A stretch of 64,000 bases of DNA, taken from assembly GCF_947499845.1 (NCBI RefSeq), contig NZ_CANMPM010000012.1, forward strand, positions 33,936 through 97,935, in the 5' to 3' direction. The stretch comes from an uncultured Pseudokineococcus sp. GTDB taxonomy: Bacteria; Actinomycetota; Actinomycetes; Actinomycetales; Quadrisphaeraceae. Each line of letters starts with the position of its first letter. Position 1 is the first letter of the stretch. Positions 43,248 to 51,535 of this stretch are shown piece after piece. The notes beneath the pieces are model-generated. The model saw only the letters and a list, made by a program, of their open reading frames with translations. It made no database searches and was not told where the DNA came from. Position numbers and translations under genes: made by a program.

Positions 43248-44543
43248 TCAGCCGTTGACGGCGGCGCCCATCTCCTGCTGCAGCGTGGCGACGTCCGAGG
43301 AGCCGCTGGTGAACTTGCTCACGGCGTCGGTGATGTCGTTGAGCGTGGCGACCGGCGCCGCGGCGCCGTGCGCGAGCGAGGGCACGATCGTCGCCGAGGC
43401 GAAGTCCTCGGCCGCGCTCTGCTGGTACTCGCTGAAGTCGGACAGGTCGACGTCCGAGCGGGCCGGGATCGAGCCCTTGGCCTTGTTGAAGGCCGCCTGG
43501 CCCTCGGGGGAGGCCACGGTCTCGAGCCACGCCTCCGCGCCGCCGGGGTGCGGGGCGCCCACGGGCAGCGTGAAGGAGTCCGCCAGGAAGCCGAACTGGT
43601 CGGCCGTGCCCGGGACGGGGAAGTACGTGTAGTCCTCGCCCGCGACCTGGTCCTGCTCCTCGAAGGCGGCCTCCGCCCAGTCGCCCATGACGTTGAAGCC
43701 GGCCTGGCCGTCGATGACCTGCTGGGTGGCGTCGGGCCAGTCGAGGCCGTCGCGGTCGGTGTTCGTGAAGCCCATGAGGGTGTCGAAGTCCTCGAGGGCG
43801 GCGGTCACCTCGGGCGAGCTCCAGTCCGTCGAGCCGTCCCACAGGCCGATGTACCCGTCGGCGCCGAGGTCCGACATGAGGACGGTCTCGAGGAGGTTGA
43901 CCTGGGTCCAGGCCTGGCCGACCGACAGCGCCGTGACGCCGCTGTCCTGCACCGCCTGGAGGGCGGGGATCCACTCGTCGATGCTGCTGTAGGTCGCCTC
44001 GGGGTCCAGGCCCGCGTCCTGCAGCACCTGCGGGTTGGCCCAGACGACGTTCGAGCGGTGGATGTTCGACGGGATGGAGTAGATCGCCCCGTCCTCGGTC
44101 GTCAGCAGGTCGATGAGGTCCTGCGGCACCGCGTCGGTGAGGCCGAACTCCTCGAACTGGGAGCTGACGTCCTCGATCTGGGCGGCGTCGATGTAGTCCT
44201 GCAGCTCCGCGCCGGCGTGCGCCTGGAAGGTGTCCGGCGGGTCGTTGGTCTGCAGGCGCTGCTGGAGCAGGTCCTTCGCCGCCGAGCCGGCCCCGCCGGC
44301 CACCGCGCCGTTGATGAACTCGGTGTCGGGGTGCTGCTCGTCGAAGACGGCGACGAGGGCGTCGAGGCCGGCCTTCTCGGAGCCGGCCGCCCACCAGGTG
44401 AAGACCTCGACCTCGCTGGCGTCCCCGCCGCCGGAGCCGCCGTCGCCGCCGGAGCCGCCGGAGTCGGAGCCGCAGCCCGCGAGCGTCAGGCCGAGGGCCG
44501 CGACGCCCGCCACGACACCGGTCTGCAGACGGGTGGAACGCAT
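43248..44543 (-). CDS. extracellular solute-binding lipoprotein, family 1 (oligosaccharide)
   Basis: 431 residues. Signal peptide with lipobox LTLAGCGS (lipid-modified Cys24), a Gly/Ser/Asp linker, then a family-1 sugar-binding fold (VEVFTWWAAGSEKAGLDALV, FNVMGDWAEAAF, GFLADSFTLPVGAPHPGGAE). Expected to deliver an oligosaccharide to the two permeases. ATG 44543 has AGAGGAG 5 bases upstream. Given the adjacent mannosidase, manno-oligosaccharides are the best guess. Expression is probably repressed by the LacI protein. Confidence 0.92.
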   Translation of the reverse strand: MRSTRLQTGVVAGVAALGLTLAGCGSDSGGSGGDGGSGGGDASEVEVFTWWAAGSEKAGLDALVAVFDEQHPDTEFINGAVAGGAGSAAKDLLQQRLQTNDPPDTFQAHAGAELQDYIDAAQIEDVSSQFEEFGLTDAVPQDLIDLLTTEDGAIYSIPSNIHRSNVVWANPQVLQDAGLDPEATYSSIDEWIPALQAVQDSGVTALSVGQAWTQVNLLETVLMSDLGADGYIGLWDGSTDWSSPEVTAALEDFDTLMGFTNTDRDGLDWPDATQQVIDGQAGFNVMGDWAEAAFEEQDQVAGEDYTYFPVPGTADQFGFLADSFTLPVGAPHPGGAEAWLETVASPEGQAAFNKAKGSIPARSDVDLSDFSEYQQSAAEDFASATIVPSLAHGAAAPVATLNDITDAVSKFTSGSSDVATLQQEMGAAVNG

Positions 44544-44558
44544 GTGTACTCCTCTGGG

Positions 44559-44572
44559 TGACATCGATGTCA
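44559..44572. promoter_or_regulatory. LacI-type operator (perfect palindrome) upstream of the binding-protein gene
   Basis: TGACATCGATGTCA is a perfect 14-bp palindrome with the central CG typical of LacI-family operators. It lies just downstream of the predicted start point of the transporter promoter and 15 bases before the start codon. Confidence 0.8.
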
Positions 44573-44584
44573 TGAGACGACGGG

Positions 44585-44614
44585 ACGCTAGGCGCGCGGC
44601 GTCGGCGATGTCAA
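44585..44614 (-). promoter_or_regulatory. transporter-operon promoter, TTGACA-N18-TAGCGT
   Basis: On the minus strand: -35 TTGACA (44614-44609), 18-base spacer, -10 TAGCGT (44590-44585). It is the best consensus promoter of the locus and lies within the end of the lacI gene; the lacI stop codon TAG is part of the -10. Confidence 0.75.
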
Positions 44615-45718
44615 CGACGTCACGCGATCGTGACCTGGGGCACGGTCGTCGGCTCCGCGGTCGGTGCGGTCGTCCGCTCCGCCGTCCGCTCCGTCCTCCT
44701 CCGGGGGGACCACGAGCCGCGTCGGGACGACGACGTGCCGCGCCGGGCCCTCGTCGCCGCGCACGCGGGCCAGCACGAGCCGGCCCACCTCGCGGCCCAT
44801 CTCCTCGGCGTCGTAGCTCACGGTCGCCAGGCCGACGAGCCCGGCGAGGTCGACGTCGTCGAAGCCCGCCACGGCGCAGGCGCCGAGCGCGCCGGCCCGC
44901 GCGAGGGCGCGCACGGCCCCGGTCGCGAGCAGGTTGTTCATCGCCAGCACGCCGGTGGGGTGCGGGTCGGCCGCCAGCAGCTCCGCGACGGCGCGCTCGG
45001 CGCTCGCCGCGTCGTGCGCCTCGCGCACCTGGGCGGCGGCGAGCGGGGGCAGCCCGGCCTCCTCGAGCGCCCGGGCGACCCCCTCCATCCGCGCCCGCCC
45101 CGTCTCGAGCCGGCGGAGGTCGCTGACGACCGCGAGGTGGGGGCGGCGCCCGTCCCCGCCGGCGCCCCGCGCCAGCAGGTGGGCCGTGACCTCGCGGGCG
45201 CCCGCCGCGTTGTCGAGCACCACGGTGTCCGCGCCCGGGACGGCCCCGGCGCGGTCGACCATGACGAGCGGCGTGCCCGGGCGGCGGGCGGCCTCGAGGT
45301 GCTCCTGGTCGGCGCTCGTGCTCGCGACGACGAGCGCCCGCACGCCGCGGTCCAGCAGGCTGGCGACGGCCGTGCGCTCCGCGTCCGGGTCCTCGTCGCT
45401 GGAGACGGTCACGAGGAGCAGGCCCGCCGGTCGCAGCTCGCGCTCGACCCCCGCGGCCAGGCGCGAGTAGAAGGGGTTGGCGAGGTCGGCCGAGACGAAG
45501 CCGACGAGCGGGGGCGCGGCGCCGAGCCGCAGGTCGCGCGCGACGGCGTTGACCCGGTAGCCGACGCTCCGCGCCGCCTCCAGCACGCGCGCCGCCGTCT
45601 CGGGGGCGACGTAGCGCTCGCCGTTCAGCGCCCGCGACGCCGTCTTGGGGCTCACGCGGGCGAGCGCGGCGACGTGCTGCAGCGTCGTCGGGGGGCGCTC
45701 CCCGTCCGCGGTGTGCAC
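44588..45718 (-). CDS. LacI-family transcriptional regulator
   Basis: 376 residues. N-terminal helix-turn-helix TLQHVAALARVSPKTASRALN and hinge helix (VGYRVNAVARDLR), then a periplasmic-binding-protein-like effector domain (FVSADLANPFYSRLAAGVE, VAGFDDVDLAGLVGLATVSYD). The tail is Asp/Arg-rich low complexity. Predicted repressor of the flanking transporter and GH92 genes, released by a sugar. GTG 45718 lies 7 bases after CATACT (minus strand), a leaderless start. The open frame beyond 45718 opposite GH92 is a GC shadow. Confidence 0.92.
   Translation of the reverse strand: MHTADGERPPTTLQHVAALARVSPKTASRALNGERYVAPETAARVLEAARSVGYRVNAVARDLRLGAAPPLVGFVSADLANPFYSRLAAGVERELRPAGLLLVTVSSDEDPDAERTAVASLLDRGVRALVVASTSADQEHLEAARRPGTPLVMVDRAGAVPGADTVVLDNAAGAREVTAHLLARGAGGDGRRPHLAVVSDLRRLETGRARMEGVARALEEAGLPPLAAAQVREAHDAASAERAVAELLAADPHPTGVLAMNNLLATGAVRALARAGALGACAVAGFDDVDLAGLVGLATVSYDAEEMGREVGRLVLARVRGDEGPARHVVVPTRLVVPPEEDGADGGADDRTDRGADDRAPGHDRVTSLTSPTPRA
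44609..44622. promoter_or_regulatory. second LacI-type operator over the -35
   Basis: TGTCAACGACGTCA is an imperfect palindrome sharing the TGnCnnCGnnGnCA frame with the site at 44559. It covers the -35. The two centres are 50 bases apart, close to whole helical turns. Confidence 0.6.
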
Positions 45719-45772
45719 GCCGGGGAGTATGCAGGACGGCCGCGGCCGTGCCGGGGAGGCGGGGTCACGACC

Positions 45773-45786
45773 TGACAACGTTGACA
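45773..45786. promoter_or_regulatory. LacI-type operator / -35 upstream of GH92
   Basis: TGACAACGTTGACA has a perfect 8-bp core CAACGTTG and the same frame as the two transporter operators. Its right half contains TTGACA (45781-45786), a consensus -35 facing the mannosidase gene; a -10 near 45804-45812 is weak. The site is also 55 bases upstream of the lacI start. Confidence 0.7.
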
Positions 45787-45916
45787 CGCGGCCGTCCGAG
45801 TTGTTCCCTACGCCTCGTGGGCCCGCACCGGCGCCGGCCCGCGGCGCCCCGCCCGGGGAGCCGCCGGGAGCGCCGGCGGGCCGACGCAGCGGTCCCCCCT
45901 CGTCGGAAGGCTCCCC

Positions 45917-48900
45917 ATGGCTCCCCCCGCCCCGCACCCCTCCGCGCCGACGTCGTCGGCGCGCCCCTCGACCGCCCGGCCGACCTCGCCCGGAGGCGGC
46001 ACCCGCCCCCGCGGCCGCCGCTCGGTCGCCGCGGCCGCCGCCGCCGCGCTCGCCCTCCCGCTGGCGCTCGTGGTGGCGTCCCCGGCCGGTGCGGCGCCGG
46101 CGGCGCCCGGCGATCCGGCCCACGGCGGGTCGTTCAGCACGTCCTTCGAGACGGGCGACGCGCCGCAGGTGCTGGTGAGCACCCCGGAGACCCAGGACGG
46201 CGAGCCGCTGCAGGACGGCGTCGAGGGCGGCGAGCCGGGCCTGCCGGGCTCCCTGCGCGACGACGTCGTCGCCGTCACGGCGAGCGCGGAGAACCCCCCG
46301 TCGGAGGTCGCCGCCGCGGCCGTGGACGGCTCGACGAGCTCCAAGTGGCTGGCCTTCGCCCCCACCGGCTGGCTGCAGGTCGAGCTGGCCGAGCCCCGGC
46401 CCGTGACCACCTGGTCGCTGACCTCCGCCAACGACGCGCCCGAGCGCGACCCGCGGGAGGTGCGGCTCCTCGGGTCCGACGACGGCCAGGAGTGGACCGA
46501 GGTCGACCGGCGGACGGAACTCACCTTCCCCGCGCGGCTGTCGACCCAGCAGTTCGTGCTCGACGAGGCCTCGGCCCCCCACCGCTTCTACCGGCTGCAG
46601 GTCGACGCCAACGCGGGCGGCCCCCTGCTCCAGCTCGCCGAGCTCGACCTCGCCGACGGGACGGCGCCGCCCGCGCCCGCCGAGCCGATGACCACCGAGG
46701 TCGGCCCCGGCCCGGCGTCCGGCCCCACGGTCCGCCCGCGCGTCGGCTTCACCGGCGTCGCGGCCCTGCGCTACGCGGGCGTCCAGACCGTCGACGGGCG
46801 CGCGAGCGCGGTGAACCGCGTCCTCGAGGTGGACGACCTCCTCGTCGGCGAGGACTCCCACCTCTCCTACCGCGTCTTCCCCGAGCTGACCGGCGGCGAC
46901 CTCTCCTACCCGTCGCTGCACGTGGCGATGGACGTGCGCTTCACCGACGGCACGCGGCTGTCCGAGCTGGGGGCGACCGACCAGCACGGCTACCCGTTGA
47001 CGGCGGCGGGCCAGGGCACCTCCGACGTGCTCTACCCCGACCAGTGGAACCACGTGGAGACCGACCTCGGCGCGGTCGCGGCCGGCAAGCGCGTCGCGGC
47101 GCTGCTCCTGTCCTACGACGACCCCGACGCCGAGGAGGGCACCGCCTTCGCGGGGTGGGTCGACGACGTGACGATCGACCCCGCGCCCGAGGTCCTCACC
47201 GCGCCGACCGACGGCACGGGCTTCACGGCGCTCGTCGACACCCGCCGGGGCACCAACTCGACGGGCAGCTTCTCGCGCGGCAACAACCTGCCGATCACCG
47301 CCGTCCCCAACGGCTTCAACTTCCTCACGCCCGTGACGAACGCGAACAGCCAGAGCTGGGAGTACGACTGGGCGCGCGGCAACGACGCGCAGAACCGCCC
47401 CCACCTGCAGGGGCTCGCCTTCTCCCACGAGCCGAGCCCCTGGATGGGCGACCGCAACCAGGTCTCCTTCATGCCCGCCACGGCGGACGGCGTCCCGGCG
47501 GGCGGCGCGCAGGCGCGCTCCCTGCCGTTCGCCCACACGGCCGAGACGGCGCAGCCCGACTACTACGGCGTCGACCTCGAGGGCGGCCTGCGCGCCGAGA
47601 CGACGCCGACCGACCACGGCGCGGTGATGCGCTTCTCCTTCCCCGACGGCGCGCCGCGGCAGGTCGTCGTCGACACGGTCGACGACAGCGGGGAGTTCAC
47701 CGTCGAGGCCGGCTCGGACGAGCTCACCGGCTGGGTCGACAACGGCAGCGGCCTGTCGGCGGGGCGCAGCCGCATGTTCGTGGCCGGCACCTTCGACCGG
47801 GCCGCGAGCGCGGCCGGCGCCACCGACGGCGGCCACCGGGGCACGCGCTACGCGGCCTTCGACGGCGACGACGACGTCGTGCTGCACGTGGCGACGTCCT
47901 TCATCAGCCTCGACCAGGCGCGCGCCAACCTGGCGATGGAGCTCGAGGGCCGGTCCTTCGAGGACGTCCGCGCCGACGCCGCGCGGCAGTGGGACGAGCG
48001 CCTCGGCGTCGTCGAGGTGCAGGGCGCGAGCGAGACCGAGCTGCGCAGCCTCTACGGCTCGCTGTACCGGCTGAACCTCTACCCCAACAGCCAGTTCGAG
48101 AACACCGGGACGCCCGAGGAGCCGGTCTACCGGTACGCCAGCCCGGTCGCGGAGCCCGCGGGCGAGCCGACGGCGACGCAGACGGGCGCCGAGGTCGTCG
48201 ACGGCAAGATCTACGTCAACAACGGCTTCTGGGACACCTACCGGACGGTGTGGCCGGCGTACTCGCTGCTGTACCCGGACGTGGCGGCCGAGCTCGTCGA
48301 CGGCTTCGTCCAGCACTACCGCGACGGCGGGTGGGTCTCGCGCTGGTCCTCCCCCGGCTACGCGAACCTCATGACGGGCACGAGCTCGGACGTCGCCTTC
48401 GCCGACGCCTACCTCAAGGGCGTCGACCTGCCCGACGCGCTCGAGACCTACGACGCCGCGGTGAAGAACGCGACGACCCCCTCCCCCGACGCCGCCGTCG
48501 GCCGCAAGGGCCTCGACACCTCGATCTTCCTCGGCTGGACGCCGACGACGACCGGGGAGAGCGTCAGCTGGGGCCTCGAGGGCTTCATCAACGACTACGG
48601 CATCGGCAACATGGCCGCGGCGCTCGCCGAGGACCCGCGGACGCCGGACGAGCGCCGGGAGCGCCTGCGCGAGGAGTCGGCGTACTTCCTCGACCGGGCC
48701 ACCGGCTACGCCCGGATGTTCGACCCGGAGGTCGGCTTCTTCCAGGGCCGCCGCCCCGACGGGTCGTTCCAGCAGTCGCCGGAGCAGTACGACCCGGAGG
48801 CGTGGGGCGGGGTCTACACCGAGAGCAACGGGTGGAACTTCGCCTTCCACGCCCCGCACGACGGCGCGGGCCTGGCCGCGCTCTACGGCGGCCGCGAGGG

Positions 48901-51433
48901 CCTCGAGGCGAAGCTCGACGAGTTCTTCGCGACGCCCGAGGAGGCGGACAAGCCGGGCGGCTACGGCGGCGTCATCCACGAGATGCGCGAGGCGCGCGAC
49001 GTGCGCCTCGGGCAGCTCGGCATGAGCAACCAGGTGAGCCACCACATCCCCTACGCCTACCTGGAGGCCGACGCGCCGGAGAAGACGCAGGCGGTCGTCC
49101 GCGAGATCATGCGCCGGCTCTACACGGGCGACGAGATCGGCCAGGGCTACCCCGGCGACGAGGACAACGGCGAGATGAGCGCCTGGTACGTCCTGTCCTC
49201 CCTCGGGATCTACCCGCAGCAGGTCGGCTCCGACCGGTGGAGCATCGGCTCTCCGCTGTTCGACCGGGCCGTCGTCCACCGTCCCGACGGCGACCTCGTC
49301 GTCACGGCGCAGGACGCGAGCGGCGGCGACAACGGCCACGAGGACGTCTACGTGCAGTCCCTCGCGGTCGACGGCGCGCCGCACGAGCAGACGTGGCTGA
49401 CGGCCGACCAGGTCAGCGGGGGCCACGAGCTGGCCTTCACGACCGGCGAGGAGCCGTCGGACTGGGGCTCGGACCCGGAGGACGCCCCGCCGTCGCTGAC
49501 GCCCGAGGGCGAGGCGCCCGACCCGCTCGAGGACTCCACGGCGAGCGGGCTCGGCGAGCTGTCGGCCGCCGGCGGCGCCGACGTGTCCGCCCTCGTCGAC
49601 GACACCTCGGCCACCCAGGCCGCGCTCGGGGCGGACGCCGAGCTCACGTGGACCTCGGCGATCGGCGCCCGCGCCGTGCGCACCTACACCCTCACCTCGG
49701 GGCGCGGCACCGACGGCGCCGGCGACCCGAGCGCGTGGGTCCTCGAGGGCTCCGACGACGGCGCGACGTGGACGCAGGTCGACGCCCGCTCCGGCGAGGC
49801 CTTCGCCTGGCGGCGCCAGACGCGGCCCTTCCAGGTCGAGGACCCGCAGGCCTTCTCCCAGTACCGCCTGAGGGTCACGGGCGCGAGCGCGGACGCGGTG
49901 CAGCTCTCGGAGGTCGAGCTCCTCGTCGACCCGGCCGAGGCCGTCTCCGGCGACCTCGCCGTGACGGCGGGCGCGGACCTCACCGCGCAGACGGGCCGCG
50001 AGGTGTCCGGCGACCTGGCCGTGGTCGCCGGGGCCGCGGCGGACGACGTCGACGTGGTCGTCGACTGGGGCGACGGCACCGGTGCTGCTCCCGCCGACGT
50101 GCGCGTGGGCCGCCTCGGCTCGCTCGTCGTCAGCGGCGCCCACACCTACGCGGAGCCGGGCGTGCACCGCGTCGTCGTCACGGCGACGTCCGGGGACGCT
50201 GTTGCCACGTCGGAGCTGCTCGTCGACGTCGCCCTCGTGCCGGAGGGGTCGCTGCGCGCGGCCTTCGACAGCACGTGCATCGGCGACGAGGGCTCCCCCT
50301 CGGGTGCTGCCGCCGACTGCGACGCCAAGGGCTGGTCCTACTCGCGGGCCGCGCTCGCGGACGCGGGCCTCGTCCAGGGCGAGCGGCACGGCGTGCCGGG
50401 GACCGACCTGTCCTTCGTCCTGCCCGCCGTGCCGGCCGGCGCGCCGGACAACGCCACGGGCGACGGGCAGGTCGTGGACCTCGACCTGCCGGCCGACGCG
50501 ACCCAGCTGTCCTTCGTGGGCGCGGGCACCCAGGGCGCGCAGGACGAGACGGCCCTGCTCACCTACGCCGACGGCAGCACCCAGGAGGTGCCGCTGCAGC
50601 TCTCGGACTGGACCCTCGGCGGGAACCCGTCGAACCAGCCCCAGTTCGGCAACGTCGTCGTGGCGGCGGCCCAGTTCCGCCTCCTCGGGGGCAGCCGCGA
50701 CGCGGCTCGGCCCTTCGTCTTCGCGACCGCCCCGGTGGCGCTCGACGGGCCGCTCCCCGTGACGCTGACGATGCCCGACCAGCAGGGCACGGAGACCGAG
50801 GACGGCCGCGTGCACGTCATGGCCGTGGCCTCCGACGGCACGCCCGCGGACGCGCTCGCGGTGCAGGCGCCCGAGACCGTCACCGCGGCGGCGGGTGCGC
50901 CCGTCGGGGCGGTCCTCGCCACGGCGACGGGCGGTGCGGTGGCGCCCGAGGACCTCACCGCGCGCGTCCTGTGGGGCGACGGCACGGCGCTGGGGACGGC
51001 GGCCGTCCGGCCGACCGACGACGGCGCCGAGGTGGTCGGCGAGCACGTCCACGCCGCGCCGGGCACCTACACGGCGCACGTCACGGTCGACGACGGCCGC
51101 ACCAGCGTGACCCGCGAGGTGCGGGTCGAGGTCGTCGCCGTGGACCCGGCCCTCGAGCTGGGCGCGCGGCTGGCCTCCCCCGGCGCGCAGGTGGGGGTGA
51201 GCGGCTCGGGCTACCTGCCCGGTGAGCAGGTCGCGCTCACCCTGCAGCGCCACCAGGGGCGCGGCGAGGCGCCGGTCGTGGAGCTCGGCACCGCGCAGGC
51301 GGGCGCGGACGGCACCTTCACCGCGCAGGTGCAGGTGCCGGCGGACGCCCGCCGCGGCCCGCACGACCTCGCGGCGAGCGGCGCCGCGTCGGGCGCCGCG
51401 ACGAGCGAGCGCCTGGTGGTCGCCGGTCGCTGA
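45917..51433 (+). CDS. secreted GH92 family alpha-1,2-mannosidase, multidomain
   Basis: 1838 residues. Signal peptide with a long hydrophobic core (residues ~38-60, ending SPAGAAPAA). A discoidin (F5/8 type C)-like domain spans ~118-248, another beta-sandwich ~250-425, and the GH92 catalytic region ~434-1180 (DTRRGTNSTGSFSRGNNLP, NNGFWDTYRTVWPAYSLLYP, YPGDEDNGEMSAWYVLSSLG with catalytic acid/base residues, SIGSPLFDRAVV). Then come a second discoidin-like domain (~1215-1340), PKD/Ig-like domains, an NPCBM-like domain (~1445-1630) and two more Ig-like modules. No LPXTG or membrane tail: a soluble enzyme trimming alpha-mannosides outside the cell. Confidence 0.93.
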   Translation: MAPPAPHPSAPTSSARPSTARPTSPGGGTRPRGRRSVAAAAAAALALPLALVVASPAGAAPAAPGDPAHGGSFSTSFETGDAPQVLVSTPETQDGEPLQDGVEGGEPGLPGSLRDDVVAVTASAENPPSEVAAAAVDGSTSSKWLAFAPTGWLQVELAEPRPVTTWSLTSANDAPERDPREVRLLGSDDGQEWTEVDRRTELTFPARLSTQQFVLDEASAPHRFYRLQVDANAGGPLLQLAELDLADGTAPPAPAEPMTTEVGPGPASGPTVRPRVGFTGVAALRYAGVQTVDGRASAVNRVLEVDDLLVGEDSHLSYRVFPELTGGDLSYPSLHVAMDVRFTDGTRLSELGATDQHGYPLTAAGQGTSDVLYPDQWNHVETDLGAVAAGKRVAALLLSYDDPDAEEGTAFAGWVDDVTIDPAPEVLTAPTDGTGFTALVDTRRGTNSTGSFSRGNNLPITAVPNGFNFLTPVTNANSQSWEYDWARGNDAQNRPHLQGLAFSHEPSPWMGDRNQVSFMPATADGVPAGGAQARSLPFAHTAETAQPDYYGVDLEGGLRAETTPTDHGAVMRFSFPDGAPRQVVVDTVDDSGEFTVEAGSDELTGWVDNGSGLSAGRSRMFVAGTFDRAASAAGATDGGHRGTRYAAFDGDDDVVLHVATSFISLDQARANLAMELEGRSFEDVRADAARQWDERLGVVEVQGASETELRSLYGSLYRLNLYPNSQFENTGTPEEPVYRYASPVAEPAGEPTATQTGAEVVDGKIYVNNGFWDTYRTVWPAYSLLYPDVAAELVDGFVQHYRDGGWVSRWSSPGYANLMTGTSSDVAFADAYLKGVDLPDALETYDAAVKNATTPSPDAAVGRKGLDTSIFLGWTPTTTGESVSWGLEGFINDYGIGNMAAALAEDPRTPDERRERLREESAYFLDRATGYARMFDPEVGFFQGRRPDGSFQQSPEQYDPEAWGGVYTESNGWNFAFHAPHDGAGLAALYGGREGLEAKLDEFFATPEEADKPGGYGGVIHEMREARDVRLGQLGMSNQVSHHIPYAYLEADAPEKTQAVVREIMRRLYTGDEIGQGYPGDEDNGEMSAWYVLSSLGIYPQQVGSDRWSIGSPLFDRAVVHRPDGDLVVTAQDASGGDNGHEDVYVQSLAVDGAPHEQTWLTADQVSGGHELAFTTGEEPSDWGSDPEDAPPSLTPEGEAPDPLEDSTASGLGELSAAGGADVSALVDDTSATQAALGADAELTWTSAIGARAVRTYTLTSGRGTDGAGDPSAWVLEGSDDGATWTQVDARSGEAFAWRRQTRPFQVEDPQAFSQYRLRVTGASADAVQLSEVELLVDPAEAVSGDLAVTAGADLTAQTGREVSGDLAVVAGAAADDVDVVVDWGDGTGAAPADVRVGRLGSLVVSGAHTYAEPGVHRVVVTATSGDAVATSELLVDVALVPEGSLRAAFDSTCIGDEGSPSGAAADCDAKGWSYSRAALADAGLVQGERHGVPGTDLSFVLPAVPAGAPDNATGDGQVVDLDLPADATQLSFVGAGTQGAQDETALLTYADGSTQEVPLQLSDWTLGGNPSNQPQFGNVVVAAAQFRLLGGSRDAARPFVFATAPVALDGPLPVTLTMPDQQGTETEDGRVHVMAVASDGTPADALAVQAPETVTAAAGAPVGAVLATATGGAVAPEDLTARVLWGDGTALGTAAVRPTDDGAEVVGEHVHAAPGTYTAHVTVDDGRTSVTREVRVEVVAVDPALELGARLASPGAQVGVSGSGYLPGEQVALTLQRHQGRGEAPVVELGTAQAGADGTFTAQVQVPADARRGPHDLAASGAASGAATSERLVVAGR

Positions 51434-51446
51434 CCGGCCCGGCAGC

Positions 51447-51493
51447 ACGACGACGCCCCGCCCCCCACGACGTGGGGGGCGGGGCGTCGTCGT
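51447..51493. terminator. bidirectional terminator, perfect 21-bp stem
   Basis: 21 paired bases (51447-51467 with 51473-51493) and a 5-base loop between convergent GH92 and AI-2E genes. Confidence 0.88.
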
Positions 51494-51535
51494 CGTCGGC
51501 GGGTCGCCCCCCCTCGGGGGCGCCGCCAGGAGCGG

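Noticed and set aside
44588..51448. 2286-codon open frame on the minus strand opposite the GH92 gene
   Set aside because: Only the lacI part (to 45718) has protein-like sequence; the rest is the Arg/Ala/Gly-rich mirror of GH92 codons, a known effect of very high GC.
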